The notes beneath the pieces are model-generated. The model was not told the origin of the DNA. It searched no databases and worked only from the letters and a program-made list of their open reading frames with translations. Shown here one piece after another: positions 39,542 to 51,849 of a stretch of 64,000 bases of DNA; the first letter of the stretch is position 1; each line of letters opens with the position of its first letter. The stretch is from the NCBI GenBank assembly GCA_039720395.1, contig CM077828.1, positions 16,652,264 to 16,716,263 of the forward strand, read 5' to 3'. The stretch is from Liquidambar formosana. Its lineage: Eukaryota > Streptophyta > Magnoliopsida > Saxifragales > Altingiaceae. The position numbers were made by a program, and so were the translations under genes.

Positions 39542-41444
39542 ATGCACCCCACATGACTAAGGTGGACTAATGGGTCCAATGCTATTGGTCTCATTTTGTT
39601 TTCATGGACCTCTACTAAAGGATCAATAGCGTTTTCCTCATTATTATTTTTATTTTGGTCAGTTTTCTTCTCTTTTTTTTGGGCATACTGGCCAAAAAAA
39701 AAAAAAACTAATAATAAAGAAAGAAATAAAATATGGGCCATGATACACACTACACAATACATTATAGGTTTTTATTTTTTATTTATTTTTATTTTTATAA
39801 GCCATATTATATTATTGTTAGAATTTGTTAAATAAAAGCATTTTAAATAAAGTTCTATAGAGTAGGTGACTTGGTGTCCCTCAGCTTTCAGATAGGGGAT
39901 AGTTTGTTTTGAGTGTTTTGAGGCTTTTGACCAACCGAAAACGCTTTTAAAAACCATGGAAACAAACAACGTAATGCTGAAAACGACTATAGAGTACTGT
40001 TATTGTAGAATATAGATATGCGTGTGATTAATAAAAATAAAAGGGAAGCTGATTAGTACTTTTCCTTTCTTTTATGGTACAAAGGCTGATTGCTACTTTT
40101 GACTTTTCTTCCTTTGCTTCCACTCATCCCTTATCATCTTTCTTTTATTTCTCTTCATTCCTTTTCTTTTTAAAAAAAATAAAAAAAACCATATGTTAAT
40201 ACTATTACTTAGATCTTTGTGTAACCCCATAAGATGATTATTTTATGGTAACAAAGCTAAGAAACTTTTATTAGTAATAGATAAATAATTTGGGAAAGAA
40301 TTATGTGGTGTTGGCTACTTACATTTTAATTTAAGAATCCAACTAGCATGATGTTGTGATGAACGACGTTCATATAATGTAGATTTCATATGTTTTTGTA
40401 GCTAGATATATGTTAATATGTCTGAACATTCATTATTACAAATTACTATGTAAGTAATTTTCAAAATTTTAATCTCTAAAATGGCTACATGGCATGGATA
40501 TTGTAAGGTTGATCATCCGTCACAATCTAATAAATCAACCTCATATCCTTTACAATAAAGTGTAGGAAATGTGAGATTTACAATTATGATAATTGTTGGC
40601 CGGTAAAAATAATTGAAAGGGTGAATTTAGAAGGATTTGGGATTCAATTCGAGCAATAAAAAGAAAGAGGGAGGGGAGGGGGGGGGGGGGAGGAGGGGAA
40701 ATAATGGTTGTACTTGAGGGAAAGAAGAATGGAAACAAAAAGATAATTGTGCCCTAATGGTATAGTAATGAAAGAGAGAATTTTTTTTATTATTGAAATA
40801 TACACTCAACTAAATGAGAAATGAGCTCAATTTAAAAGATATATATATATATATATATTATGTTACAATTCCAAATAAGCATGTGTTGATATAAATTATA
40901 TTAGTACCATGCATTAAGGGTGTGCATTGGCCCAATGTGCCTTATAATCCATCAACAGTATATTATACAACCGCCTAATACAAGGTATTGATATAAGTCG
41001 TTTTCACCTAATTATCATCCTATTATGTTATTTATATTTTTCTTTATTTTTTGGTTTTGTGTCTAGAAGAGAAAACCTACCACAACCAATTAACCTAGGT
41101 AGTGGCTATTCTATAAAAAAAAAAAAAAAAAAAAATGTACAAAGAGCAAGGCCAACCCAAGATTCAGGGACACATTAGTTTTTTGGAATTTCCAAGCAAT
41201 CCCTTGATTAGAACAGAAGGTAATGTTGGGATGCAATGTAATGGGTATTTGGTTAGGGAAGTGGACATTGAAATTATAGCAATTAAATTGCTTTCACCGA
41301 TGTGCTTTCAATTATTTCAATAATTGAACTCGTTAAAAAACAAATTTTTACAATAAATGTAACAATGCTTAGAAGCAATATTTTCTATCTCACCCTCATT
41401 TTTGTATATTCTATCTTTTGTTTATTTGTACTTATAACAGTGTC

Positions 41445-41640
41445 AAACAAGAGGTCATAGGTTCAACGCATCCTCACCTTTTTCTCTCAAGGTCATTCTT
41501 ATAGATTTTGTCATATAATTATCCAGTGCATGTAAGACTGAGGGATTACATGTAGTTAGGGGAAATAGTCGGGTGCAAAGCATTTGAAAATTTCTAATAG
41601 CAAAAAAAAAAAAAAAAAAAAAAGGAGGAAGGAAGAAAGC
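41445..41640 (+). mobile_element. Decayed SINE-like element with poly-A tail
   Basis: gtcataggttcaacgca resembles box B. Following phrases (tctctcaaggtcattcttat, agattttgt, ccagtgcatg) recur in the same order at 47630-47710. The block ends in an A22 run at 41602-41623. Confidence 0.4.
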
Positions 41641-42491
41641 TAATTATTGGAGCTGGGCAGTAAAGTTGTTTAATTTCACATACCATGGACCATGGTAATC
41701 GATCATGTGCAAATATTTACCATCTCTGTTGGTCCATTTTCTTGGATTGCTAAAAAATTAAAACTTGTTAGTCCCTAAATTAGATTATACAATGATATTT
41801 AAAAATAAAAAAATTACAATGTGGTTGGGCAAAATCAGAGAGTTGATTTGAATCCATTGAATTACAAATAATTACATTTTTTTTTTTTTTGCTTTTTTTT
41901 AGGCCAACCCTAGACTCCATTAACGGCAAATCTTGATTTTGTGTGGTCTACTACTCGAAACCAACCCAAGGATATTGTACATTAGACTCCAAGAAAGCCT
42001 GGGGTCGCTTATCTCAAAACTCTTAAACCGACGTGACCTAGGAAACAGTCCACTTGGTTAAATTAAAGTCATTGCTTAATTTTAATTGCATTTACACGAA
42101 ATCGGTTGAGGAGATTCAACGATAAAAAAAAGTGGTAACCATGTAATCTTCATTCAGAAAAAAAATTTAGTAAAAAACAAATTAAACTTTTGAAGCATTC
42201 TCAAAATAAGAAAAAAAAAAGAATAATTTTTTCGCAATATCCAAATTCTTTAATTAACTTTGAAATGAATTTATAAAAATGATTATAGTGAAGTGTCACC
42301 CAGTACAGATCCTTTATTTATCAATATGTAAAACTCCATCCAAAAAAAAGGAAAAAAAAAAAAAGAAGTGGGGTTTTGGAAAAACATTATTGACAAAAAA
42401 AAAAAGAAAAAGAAAAAAAACAGTACATGCATGAATGTCGGAGAGGAATAAAGATCAGAGGACAAGTTCAATTTATTTTTGAAGGGGCCGG

Positions 42492-42598
42492 GCACAGTTA
42501 TTGCTCCACCAAAAACAAGGCTCCAATAATGCACAGTTATTGCTCCACCAAAAACCAAGGCTCCAATAATGCAAACAAGGATCCAATTATGCAGATGG
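42492..42598. repeat. Minisatellite, 39-40 bp unit, 2.5 copies
   Basis: The unit gcacagttattgctccacc followed by aaaaacaaggctccaataat occurs at 42492 and 42531. A third partial copy is aacaaggatccaattatgca. Copies differ by a single inserted C and a few substitutions. Confidence 0.8.
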
Positions 42599-43380
42599 TG
42601 ATGCTGATTTAGCCCATAATTAATAGACATTATATCAGAGAATCAAGCTAGTTTCTGAGGGCGACTGGCATGATGTGAATTTGTTTCTTGATAGTTATAC
42701 TCATGCAGTGAAGTTACTAATCTTTGGTGGGTGGTTGAAGTCAGATCATGACTAACCGACTTGAGAGAGTATTTACAATTCTCATACTTTCTGAGTCCAT
42801 CTAGACCCGTCTTGTCATTGGTTTTTCAATACATAAAAAAACTATTATAAACACACCTAAATAGAATTACCACAATTGATTATCTTCTCTGCCTACCTTT
42901 TTTGCTTATCAAAAAAGACAATCGGGCTAGACTCTTACTGCTTGAAGACTCTTCTTTATATGTTATTAGGTTTTTATTTTCATTTTTAAAACTTTTCTTT
43001 AGGGTCAATCTTGTATGTTGTTAAGGTTAATTGCTTGCCAAAGAATAAAGATGACTAATGCAAATATGCTTTGCTTAAAACTTTAGAAGATGCGCAAAAT
43101 AAATACGGAGTATCAAAAGGACTAGAGAATTAAAAGGAAACTCTGCGGTACCAAAAAAGAAGGAAACTCTGACAGTCAGCAATGACAAAAGTACAATACT
43201 CCATGGAATCACTTTTGCTGGGACCTTCGGTGACTGTCGAAATACTGGCCCTTGTCGCCTATTAGTACTTGCGTGGCGTGTGATCATCTAGGGTTCCAGC
43301 TTCCAATCCTTTGATGCAATCCAAAAAGAGAAAGGAAAAAAAAAAAAAAAACAAAAGAAAAGGGTGGGTCCCTGAGAGAT

Positions 43381-43623
43381 TTGGATTTGGTGCTGTGTTA
43401 CATTTTAACTGCACCGTGTTGTAGCCATCAGACAAGTAACACGTTATAAGGTGAAAGAAGGAATGGTTGAGATTTTAAAGAGGATTTTACTGTGTGAACT
43501 GTGCAACATTGTAAGATGCTAATGAAATAAATCCCAACCGCTCTCGTTTTTCTTTTGTAATGTGTCGCTCATCCAACGATTATTACATGGTGCAATTAAA
43601 GTGTAAAACTGCACCAAATCCAA
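43381..43623. mobile_element. MITE, 243 bp, with terminal inverted repeats of about 34 bp
   Basis: The left end reads TTGGATTTGGTGCTGTGTTA and the reverse complement of the right end reads TTGGATTTGGTGCAGTTTTA. The match continues through ca.tttaa.tgcac. The interior has no ORF. The target duplication is not obvious, so the superfamily is left open. Confidence 0.6.
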
Positions 43624-43924
43624 GTTCGGTGGGTGAGGTGAAGGGAAACATTGGAACGAAGAAAGAGGAGATGATGGGGATGCAATGGAAGCTAGGCGTA
43701 GGTTGAAATAGAGATTGACATTGATGGCTTCAACCTCAAAGAAAACCCTATAATCCATTAAAAAAAAAAAAGCCCTTGGATCTCTAAGGGAATGGAAGAC
43801 TAACCATCTCTGTAACATTGTTAATCAAATGACCATTAATCCTGTTTTAGTTTATACTTTAATGCCTATTTATATGTGTCATGCAACCCTAATAACAATT
43901 AGAATCCTTCTAAAACCAACCCCT

Positions 43925-44035
43925 CTCATAACTGTATTCTTTTTTTTGGGTAAATTGGTACGGGTTTAAACCGCTAACTTATCATATTTCTATTTTTTTT
44001 TTTTACCCTCTCACCACTAAGCTAGTCCCAGTGGC
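43925..44035 (-). mobile_element. Decayed SINE-like element
   Basis: On the minus strand, gactagcttagtggtgag (box A-like) is followed by an A-rich insert and gcggtttaaacccg (box B-like). Confidence 0.35.
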
Positions 44036-47000
44036 TTCATAACTGTGTTCTTTTGAAATTTGACAATTAATCTAAAATCTACAAATATAGAACAAGGGGT
44101 AGAATTTTACTTGAACCACTTGTAGCAACAGAAATCCAAGTGAGGCAATATGTATCTTGATTGATTTGTGTCATAGGTTTGAATAATCATAATTTTCTAC
44201 TTGATTATTAGAAATGGATGAAACAAACATCTACTCATACTTTTCAGGGGAATACGTTACGTTTCCATCAATTTTAACTTCTATATTGGAAGTTATCATT
44301 ATTACCTAAACAAAAATTTCCAAAAAAAATGGACAAATTGCAGTTTCAACACCTTAAATGATGAATTCAACCAAAAAGAGAAAGGAGGAATGGCGAAATG
44401 GTGGGTCAAAGTAAAGGTAATTCCAAATAAAGGGTCATGTTTCTCTTATTTCATTTAAAATAATACTAATGAACTTTAATCCCTAAAAGAAGGGACTTAC
44501 CAAATGCCATTTTATAATAACTATTCTACCCTCCTTATTTTTTATTTTTTATCCCACCTAAATACTCTTCTCACATTAAACTCATATCTTCTCTACTAAT
44601 TTAAAAGTCTCAAAACATAATTAAAAAAAAAAAAAATTTGATCATATATATATTTTTCAACTAGATTAATAATATACACATTTGGATTTGAAAGGTTTTT
44701 TTTTTTCCCTAGTGGTTAGGTATGTGAATTAAATTTAAATCATGCTTTTCAATAAGTAATGACCAAAAAAGAAAAAAAAAAGACTTTTTTTTTTTTTAAT
44801 CTCTTTCTCAACACATAGGAGAAATATTAGTTAAGTTTTATTTATTAAGGAAAGATGAGAACAATCTAATAGGATTTAGGTAGGGTAAAAGAAGAATTTT
44901 TTTATACTAAAATGGTATAGTAGACATTTGATCCTAAATCCTCTATTTTTGGAATTAAAATTGATTATTGCCACTTTGAAATAAATATGAGAGTTTTAAC
45001 CCTATTTTAAAGTTTACTTTTATTTTGACCCACTATTTTGTCATTTTCCCAAAGAGAAAAGTCCCAAACAAAGCAATGAATTAATTAATTAATCTTTATG
45101 TTTCCATCGGACATACGAATTTCACGCGATTTCAAGTCTGACATTGTCCTTGATTTTTACTTGTGCCTTATTGGTTTATACTACTCCAAATGCTCCAACT
45201 TTAGTTCGTGTTTTACAACATGTTTATATGATTTTGATCTTTTCGGTGTTGAGCAAGGTCTTTTTTTTGTTTTTTTTGTTTTTTTTTTGGTCCATGAATT
45301 CTAAGAAGGGAAAAAAAAAAAATGAGGAGAAAAGAAAATGAAAGAAAAAGATAAAATCATATCAAGTCAAAATTATTTTAATTATTCATCATCCTCTTCC
45401 TATTTTCCATTATAACCCCCCCAAAAAAAAAAAAAAAAAAAAAAGAAGGAGAAATTAGCCAAAAGTACATTTTCTTCCTAAACTTCCCGCAAGTTATCCA
45501 AACAATTTTCTGTTCATACCTAAAGTCCACACCTAAACAAAAACGATCACATTTTTTACTGCTTTTGGAAATCATTATGTCAAGAATGCTGTCCATGCCC
45601 TTATTGTCAATTATAGTAAGCAATTAGAGGATTTCTCTCATTGTTTTCGGATTTTCCTCCCCTCATCAAGGATGTAAATAATGGTTCCCATATTTGTGAT
45701 GTCTTCCAACGATTTTTTCCACTTGTTCGAGTTTAATTTTGAAAAATATTCATGGTCCTGTTGCTTTGTGCCGACATGTTGTGAAGGACCCCAACATCCA
45801 TCGCACATCATCTTTTTCATCGATTCCGGGTATATGTGTTTTCCATTTCTTACAACCCACAATTTTTCAACTTCAAATTGCCCCCAAACTGTTATATTGT
45901 GAAAGTAGTTATATGAACTGTTACATGAAAGTGTTAACTATAATTAGTTACAACCTATCATTTTCATCATTAAATCCCCAAAATGATGAACTAGTAATAG
46001 TTACATGTATTATGGACTATAATCACTTATGACCTTCAAGTAACTGATTAAAAATCACATGTAACTATTCCAAATTGGTTCAATTGCTTAAGCCACGGTT
46101 TTAATGTCAACTCAACTGTTTTCCCCTTCGTTGGAACTGCTCAATCACTATGTGCATGGAAGGTTCCGTTTCTTTTGAAAAAATCAGTTATGAAAACATA
46201 GGGAGATCGGGTGGAGATTTGCCGGATATTTTTGCGTTAATTTCGTTCCCATGTTCAATGGGGAAGCAACTGTTGGCCATTTTGGATGATTTATGCTACT
46301 ATGGGAGGGGCTTTTTTGTCATCCTCGGTCAAAATGGACCCACGACTGGATGGGTTTTTAAATAGGTACCTATAGGTGCACAAGTTCACCTTTTTGAACT
46401 TCAGCCCAAACTCCCCCAAAAAAAATACTACTCCTTATATTTTATTTTTTTTCCTTGATAAAATCTGCAAACCAAATAGAGTCTTTGATTCCAAAAATTA
46501 TTTGAAATTCTAACGAGAATACGAGATGTTAGTTTAGGTTACTTCAATTAAATTTCATGGGATTTTGTCATTTTTGTTAATTTTTTTGCAATTCTTGCTA
46601 TTCTCCGGTTGTTTCTACTTCACATGCTAGGGTTAGCTTATTACAATTAGTCCTTATATAGACTTGTGAATATTTCAGAATGGGTAAAGTACATAAACCC
46701 TCTAGAGTTTAGCCTTTTCACGTAATCATTCTAAAGAAAAAATCGTTATAATATCCCTGAATCACCATTTGAAATTTGGTTGGATGGTGTTATTTCCAAA
46801 ATGTTAGAATCTCTTACTTGTCTCAAGAAAGTTGAAAATGTTAGGTCTCATATTTTGAATGGATTATATTATTCTTCTAAATTTTGGTTGTTATATTAAA
46901 TGGTCAATGCACTTTGAGGGGATATTACGATAGATTTTTTTTAAAGAGGTTTTATGAAAAAAAAGGTTATACTCTAGGGTGTTTTCTGTATTTACCTTTT

Positions 47001-47589
47001 CAAAAATTCTCTATTTCTCCTTGTGGATTCAAGGAATCAAGGGTTCATCCCAGTAGATTCTAGGATTTATCAACCAAGTTGAACGATTCCTATCTTGCCG
47101 ATTCGTTTTTCCCAGGTCAACTATTGAGAGAATAGGAGAATAAAAAAGCCTTAAAATACTATAGAAAACAAATTAAAAAAAGAAATAAGAATATTCCACT
47201 AATTGTGATTGTCCCAGATTCTTTGCCCCAATCAAGATAACAAATTAGAAGAAAAAAACAGACCCTTAAATATTAATTATATAAATTACAATAATAATAA
47301 TAGTCATAATAACAATAATAATATTTTAACAATTGTGATTGACCCAGATTCCTTGCCTTTCATCAAGATCGATAACATACTGGAAGTCTGGCAGCAAATG
47401 TAAATGCACAATGCAGATCAATCCGCAGGGGAAAGGGAGATGGAAAGCCATTCCCATTTCTGATCACCTGCCCTCGGGTTCTTCTCGAGGAGTTCTATTT
47501 TTTTATTAAAAAATAATAATAATAATTAGAGGAAAATGCATTGCACATTTGATTTTCCTTTGGGATTCATTTGTAGTACGAATAGAGCA

Positions 47590-47730
47590 TGGGCTATAAG
47601 GTGAAATTAATCTCTTCTCATATAAGAAGTTTTAAGTTCAACTTTCACCATTCTCTCTTAAAGCCATTTTTATAGATTTTATTCTGTAGTTGGTTGATGC
47701 ATGTGGGATGAGAGAGAGGATCTTCTACTT
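47590..47730 (+). mobile_element. Decayed SINE-like element
   Basis: gaagttttaagttcaacttt, then tctctcttaaagccattttt, atagattttat and gatgcatgtgggatgaga match, in order, the block at 41445-41570. A related tail (gggagattagtcatgtgtaa) lies at 47880. Confidence 0.35.
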
Positions 47731-48971
47731 GGGTACTTGGATTACTTGGGTATTCTAACGGCTAAAAAAAACACAGCACATATACGGAATGGGGTTGAAC
47801 CTTTTAAAACCGTTGGATGCACCCAAATACCCTTGTAAAGGATCTTGGCTCATAGGATAGGAAGAACTGCATATGAGTAGGGAGATTAGTCATGTGTAAA
47901 ATGTCTGAGACCTCTCTATATAAAAAAAACAGAAATAAAAAAAAGTTTGAAGTTAATCAATGAAATGAGAATTATGAGGCTCTGGGGTCAAAAGTTGACT
48001 GAGGAAGAAATGTTGGACTGAACTAATTATTATAAAATAAATTCCACTAGAAGGACAAACTAATTGTTGAAACTCTTGTGTAATCATGGATTAAATTCGC
48101 TAAAGAATTGCTCCATTCAGTTCCAGCAAGCTGGCTTGTATTTATATTGTAGAAAAGTTAGACAAAAACATATCCAACAAGGAATTTCTCAACCGAGGGA
48201 TTTTCTTTAAAGGAAGTGTCTAAAGAAGCCCGAAAATTTGATTGATGATTGATGTTTCTTGAGAAAAATATGTGTACAAACATATGTTAATGTAACTTAT
48301 ATTAACATTTGTATCGGGGGTTATATCTCGTATATTATTAGGTTATATGGCACCATCCAAAATATATAGTATTGATATAACTTATATCAACACATGCTGA
48401 CTTAATTAAAATTATATATAATGGGTTAGAAAATAAACTTTATTTTCTTCACTGCTACTTTGCTAGTTCATGGCAAACCCAAAAAAAAAATAAAAATAAA
48501 TAAATAAATAGTCTTGATCAAGTCAAAATGGCTTGGTTATTCTATGACTCTCTCATTCATGCAATCTTGGCCTCTTGCGTAGGAAGGGATATATGAGTTC
48601 TTATTCTTCTTCTTTTTTTTCTTTTTTATTTTATTTTTTATAATGAAGTTAAGATCTTGACTAAAAAAATTGAACGTGTTATCTATTAGAAAACATCATT
48701 TCAAACAATTTTACAGAAGAAAGTTTTTTCAAAATCTCTCATTTCAGTAGACATTTTCACCAAAAATAAAATAGATATTATAATTTGCAAAAAAATCTAC
48801 TTATACGACAGATTTTGGATAAAATTTATGTTTCATAGTTGTTCAAAATGATATTTTATAATAGACAATATGATCGGTTTTCATAAAAATATTTTAATAT
48901 TTTTTTATAAAATATTAGAAAATTAAAATAATTAGGGGTGCAAATAAAACTAGGGTGACCGTGACAATAAT

Positions 48972-49088
48972 TGGGCCCAAACACCACTTCTATTGTTAGG
49001 CCCACTTCTCTTTTTTTAAGCTAAGAAGGCCCACTTCTCTATTTCTCTGCGATTGTTATCTGCTTAAACCCTAATTCTAAAACCCTAG
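48972..49088 (+). promoter_or_regulatory. Site II motifs and telo-boxes upstream of the mS35-like gene
   Basis: TGGGCC at 48972-48977, GGCCCA at 48999-49004 and GGCCCA at 49028-49033 are site II elements (TGGGCY on either strand). AAACCCTAA at 49066-49074 and AAAACCCTAG at 49079-49088 are telo-boxes just before the ATG. This pairing is well known in plant ribosomal-protein and mitochondrial-biogenesis genes, where TCP and telo-box binding factors act. Confidence 0.7.
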
Positions 49089-49095
49089 AACAGCC

Positions 49096-50421
49096 ATGAA
49101 ACGAGCTCTGCTAAGGAGCCTCTTTCTCTGCAGTCGCAATCTTCTCTCTCCTTCAACCTTCAAACCAAACCCTAATCCATCATCACCCATCTTCTCACTC
49201 GCTTCAACTCGTTCCGAACTCAGGTTCTACTCGTCATCCCAAAACAATTCCTCAAACAAAAACCCTAAACCCGTTCCTGACACGAACTCAACCCAGCCCA
49301 ATAAGCAAGACGCCTCTGTCGATGTTGAGGAGGTGCCCAACCAAGGTAATAAAGTCATATATATAATGGGAAAAAAGTTTTAAGTTTGCCCTCTGTTTGG
49401 TTGCTGAGAAAATGGTCGAAAACGGGAGAAAAGAGAGAGCAGTAGTTTGTATCCAGAAATGAAAACTCACCTCAAATTGTTCAAGTAATTGGACTAGGCT
49501 CCGCTGAGTGGAGGGTTTTGTTTTCTTCGATCCCAAATAGTGAAACTCCTGATATTTATAAATTCAGTTTATTTTCTTTCACTACATTCTCAGCAACCAA
49601 GCAAAGCTTGAGGAATTTTTTTTTTTTTCTCGTTTGTCTGAATTATTGGCTAGATAATATGTGAATGGTAATATTGCAGAATTCATTAGTTTTGTTTTTA
49701 GGGGGAAGAATATTGATCTTTGAATTTCTGGGCCTGAATGAAATTGCAATTTAATATCTAAATTGTTTAGAAAAAAAAATTTTTTGGCTTGGCTTGGCTA
49801 GTCCCCTGGACCTCCACATTGGTTAACATTGAGGATGAAATCAACTGATTGCTAGACCTAAGAGGGAGTGGAAAGTCGAATCCAGGATCTTTTGCCACTT
49901 TCCAAAAACCACTAGTCCACCCCTTGGGGTTATTTGGGAAAATACCTTAATTTGTTTAATTATGCTCTTAATAATCTTTAATTTCTTTAGAGAAAATCTG
50001 AATTATTATTAGTATTGTTACTGATCTTGGGGTTTTTGGATATGAACTATTATTCCTAAGTCAGGTACTGTTTTCTTTTTTATTAGTGTTTTAGAAGTAG
50101 TTTTCTTTCTTATGATGGCAAAAATGTAAGCGACAAGAAAATTACTTCAAAAATGCTAATAAAATGATGCTCTAGTCTTTGAATTGTTTGGTTGTAGAGC
50201 TGAAATTGCTGATAGAGAAGTACTCCAAGGGCGATGATGAGGTATTCCCATCGATTTTTGAAGCAATTTTGAAGAGGAGGTTGGCAGGAAAGCGTGAGGA
50301 GACAGTGGATGAATTGATGAAAGAGATTCAACACAAGCCGCTGCGCGATATTAAGGACAAGGACTTTGAATCGGATGTTGATGAATTGTTTGAGAGTGAC
50401 GAAGAGAGTGAGGATTTGTGA
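49096..50421 (+). CDS. Truncated tandem copy of mitochondrial ribosomal protein mS35 (MRPS35)
   Basis: Two exons, 49096-49345 and 50198-50421 (474 nt, 157 aa). Exon 1 encodes an Arg/Ser-rich mitochondrial presequence (MKRALLRSLFLCSRNLLSPS) nearly identical in layout to the full gene at 54994. Exon 2 (GAG|CTG..., acceptor ttgtag) encodes ELKLLIEKYSKGDDEVFPSI and KDKDFESDVDELFESDEESE, and then stops (TGA at 50419-50421) where the full gene continues LYNARQIVEKRM. The entire MRP-S28/S35 core is missing. The promoter has site II and telo-box motifs, and splice sites and reading frame are intact, so transcription and translation of a short protein are possible. Whether it is functional or a decaying duplicate is unknown. 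Confidence 0.7.
49790..49930 (-). mobile_element. tRNA-derived SINE in the intron of the truncated mS35 copy
   Basis: On the minus strand, ggggtggactagtggttttt (box A TGGACTAGTGG) is followed about 30 nt later by cctggattcgactttcc (box B GGATTCGAC). A short A/T-rich tail lies near 49770-49790. Confidence 0.5.
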
Positions 50422-51442
50422 TCGAAATTCAAAGTATGTTATAATGAAAGAGAAGGGTGAAGGATAAATAATATGCATGATTTTATATTATAGTTATCAA
50501 TCATTCTTCACCAATGTCCTTGTTTCAATACAAAATTGTAGCTGTACAAAACTCTTATAATTCAGTTTCTTTACAAAGGTCCATAAAATTCTCTGTTTTC
50601 AATAAATTATTTGTTAGCTGTTCAAGATCTTGCTTAATATACAGTGAGTTTGCAGAGTTCATAAAAGTTGGTATAATGTGTTTTTTGGGACTTTTTTATT
50701 TTATTTTTTTGTGGGGGCTGTCTGGTTTGGACAACATGCTGAATCATTGATTTTTTAAAAAAAATCATTTAGGACCGGAGAAAACCTAAAACCCCCATGC
50801 TTCACCCGAACTGTTATCTTTCCTTTTCCTCTGTCTCTCAGTAGCCAATCGGAGGATTAAGGTATGATATAGCTTAACCCTGATATAAGCTACCTGCATA
50901 GTTTTAATTTCATTCCTTGTCTTTTGTCTAATGCCAGAATGAAAGGGGACATAAAATGCGGGCTGCTGGGTATCCAGAAGTTGGTTGGTTCTTACATGCC
51001 CTCCTCCCTCTTTTATCTTTGAAAAAATGTGACTGAAACAAGTCAGCGGTTACATTAGGTGAGTTTAGACTTCTGGCTTATTCTATTAGTAAGAGTTGGA
51101 TTTTCTCTTTTCGTCACCTAATTTACAAAAAGTAAAGACAAGATCATAACCAAATCAAACATTTCCTTGGTCTCCAATGAAAGAAATTCAACAAAATCAC
51201 CAGAGTTTTAGCCGTTGGCAATTTATTTATTTATTTTTATTTTTATATTTTTATTTTTATCCAAACACAACTCACATTGGTAATACATATATATTATTCA
51301 ATATGATGCATACAAACTGCAAGCTTTATTGGCTAAATAGACTAGCTAAAGCAACCTAGTCATTGCCACACCAGTAGCTACTAGTTACAGGATATCTCAC
51401 ACTCGGTCCACAACCTTCAATCTCTTTTTGTGTTGTATCCCA
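50422..51442. other. Spacer downstream of truncated mS35 copy
   Basis: This probably holds the 3' UTR. The sequence just after the stop shows only a trace of similarity to the next part of the full mS35 exon (tgttataatgaaag against tgtataatgcgag). The remainder is AT-rich, with T/A tracts at about 51225-51260, and no gene is seen. Confidence 0.5.
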
Positions 51443-51800
51443 TCAGGGCAGTGTGTAAGGTCCACACTTGTAACCCACTGGTCGATTAGCGAGGTTGCAG
51501 CGCTTGGGGATGGTCAGAGCAATTTCAGGTTTGACTTCCTGAACTCTTGGCAGTCTGCGAAAGCATAACAGCACAGAGGCAGCTTGGATTCTGGGCTAAT
51601 TGTTTCGCCTGAAGGCAGCAACTATCAGAAACAGCTGCTTTGGCATCTTGTGCTGCATTTGCACAAGGTGCCAACTTCAAAGCCTCATTATCAGGAGAAG
51701 ATTTTCCACACTCCCCAGCACCACCCACCGTTTTGGGCCCAGCAATGCTGAGAACCACAAGCAATCCCAGAAGGCAGATGAACTTCAAGGGGGCTTCCAT
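51443..51800 (-). pseudogene. Non-specific lipid-transfer protein-like gene with 1-nt frameshift
   Basis: The ATG at 51800-51798 starts MEAPLKFICLLGLLVVLSIA, a clear signal peptide, then an eight-cysteine-motif domain: ECGKS, LAPC, SDSCC, PSCLC. The open frame then ends early (SSGSQT, stop at 51525) because of one extra base at about 51536-51537. In the +1 frame the domain resumes at once as VKPEIALTIPKRCNLANRPV, then GYKCGPYTLP and TGA at 51443-51445, supplying cysteines 7 and 8. One base removed gives 118 aa, the normal size for this secreted, lipid-binding family. Either this is a recently broken gene or the base is an assembly error; no splice signals explain it. TATA-like TATAAAATA lies 40-50 nt upstream. 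Confidence 0.75.
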
Positions 51801-51840
51801 TTCTATTACCACAAGTGCAATGTTCCTCCTCCTATCGCCA

Positions 51841-51849
51841 TATTTTATA
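51841..51849 (-). promoter_or_regulatory. TATA box of the LTP-like gene
   Basis: TATAAAATA on the minus strand, 41 nt upstream of the ATG at 51800. This implies a very short 5' leader. Confidence 0.5.

Larger units (their letters stand above)
34561..49095. other. 14.5-kb gene-free interval between RING and mS35-copy genes
   Basis: This starts with the GA-rich 5' leader of the RING gene (to about 34660) and its promoter. The rest is AT-rich spacer with an A31 run (37373-37403), AT and CT microsatellites (39310-39330, 39500-39541), a G13 run (40678-40690), SINE-like blocks, a MITE (43381-43623) and a minisatellite (42492-42598). It ends with the site II/telo-box promoter of the next gene. All open frames are under about 115 codons, with no recognisable domain, and most are built on homopolymers. 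Confidence 0.55.

Noticed and set aside
42492..42598. Short regular repeats as a CRISPR array
   Set aside because: The units are directly adjacent without unique spacers, and the DNA is plant nuclear.
42283..42630. 115-codon minus-strand frame
   Set aside because: It is built from a minisatellite and poly-A/T runs (poly-Phe, repeated LVFGGAITV), not a gene.
45638..45862. Overlapping frames on both strands at 45.6-46.4 kb
   Set aside because: None has a family motif, splice partners or promoter. They are most likely chance frames in a less AT-biased patch.
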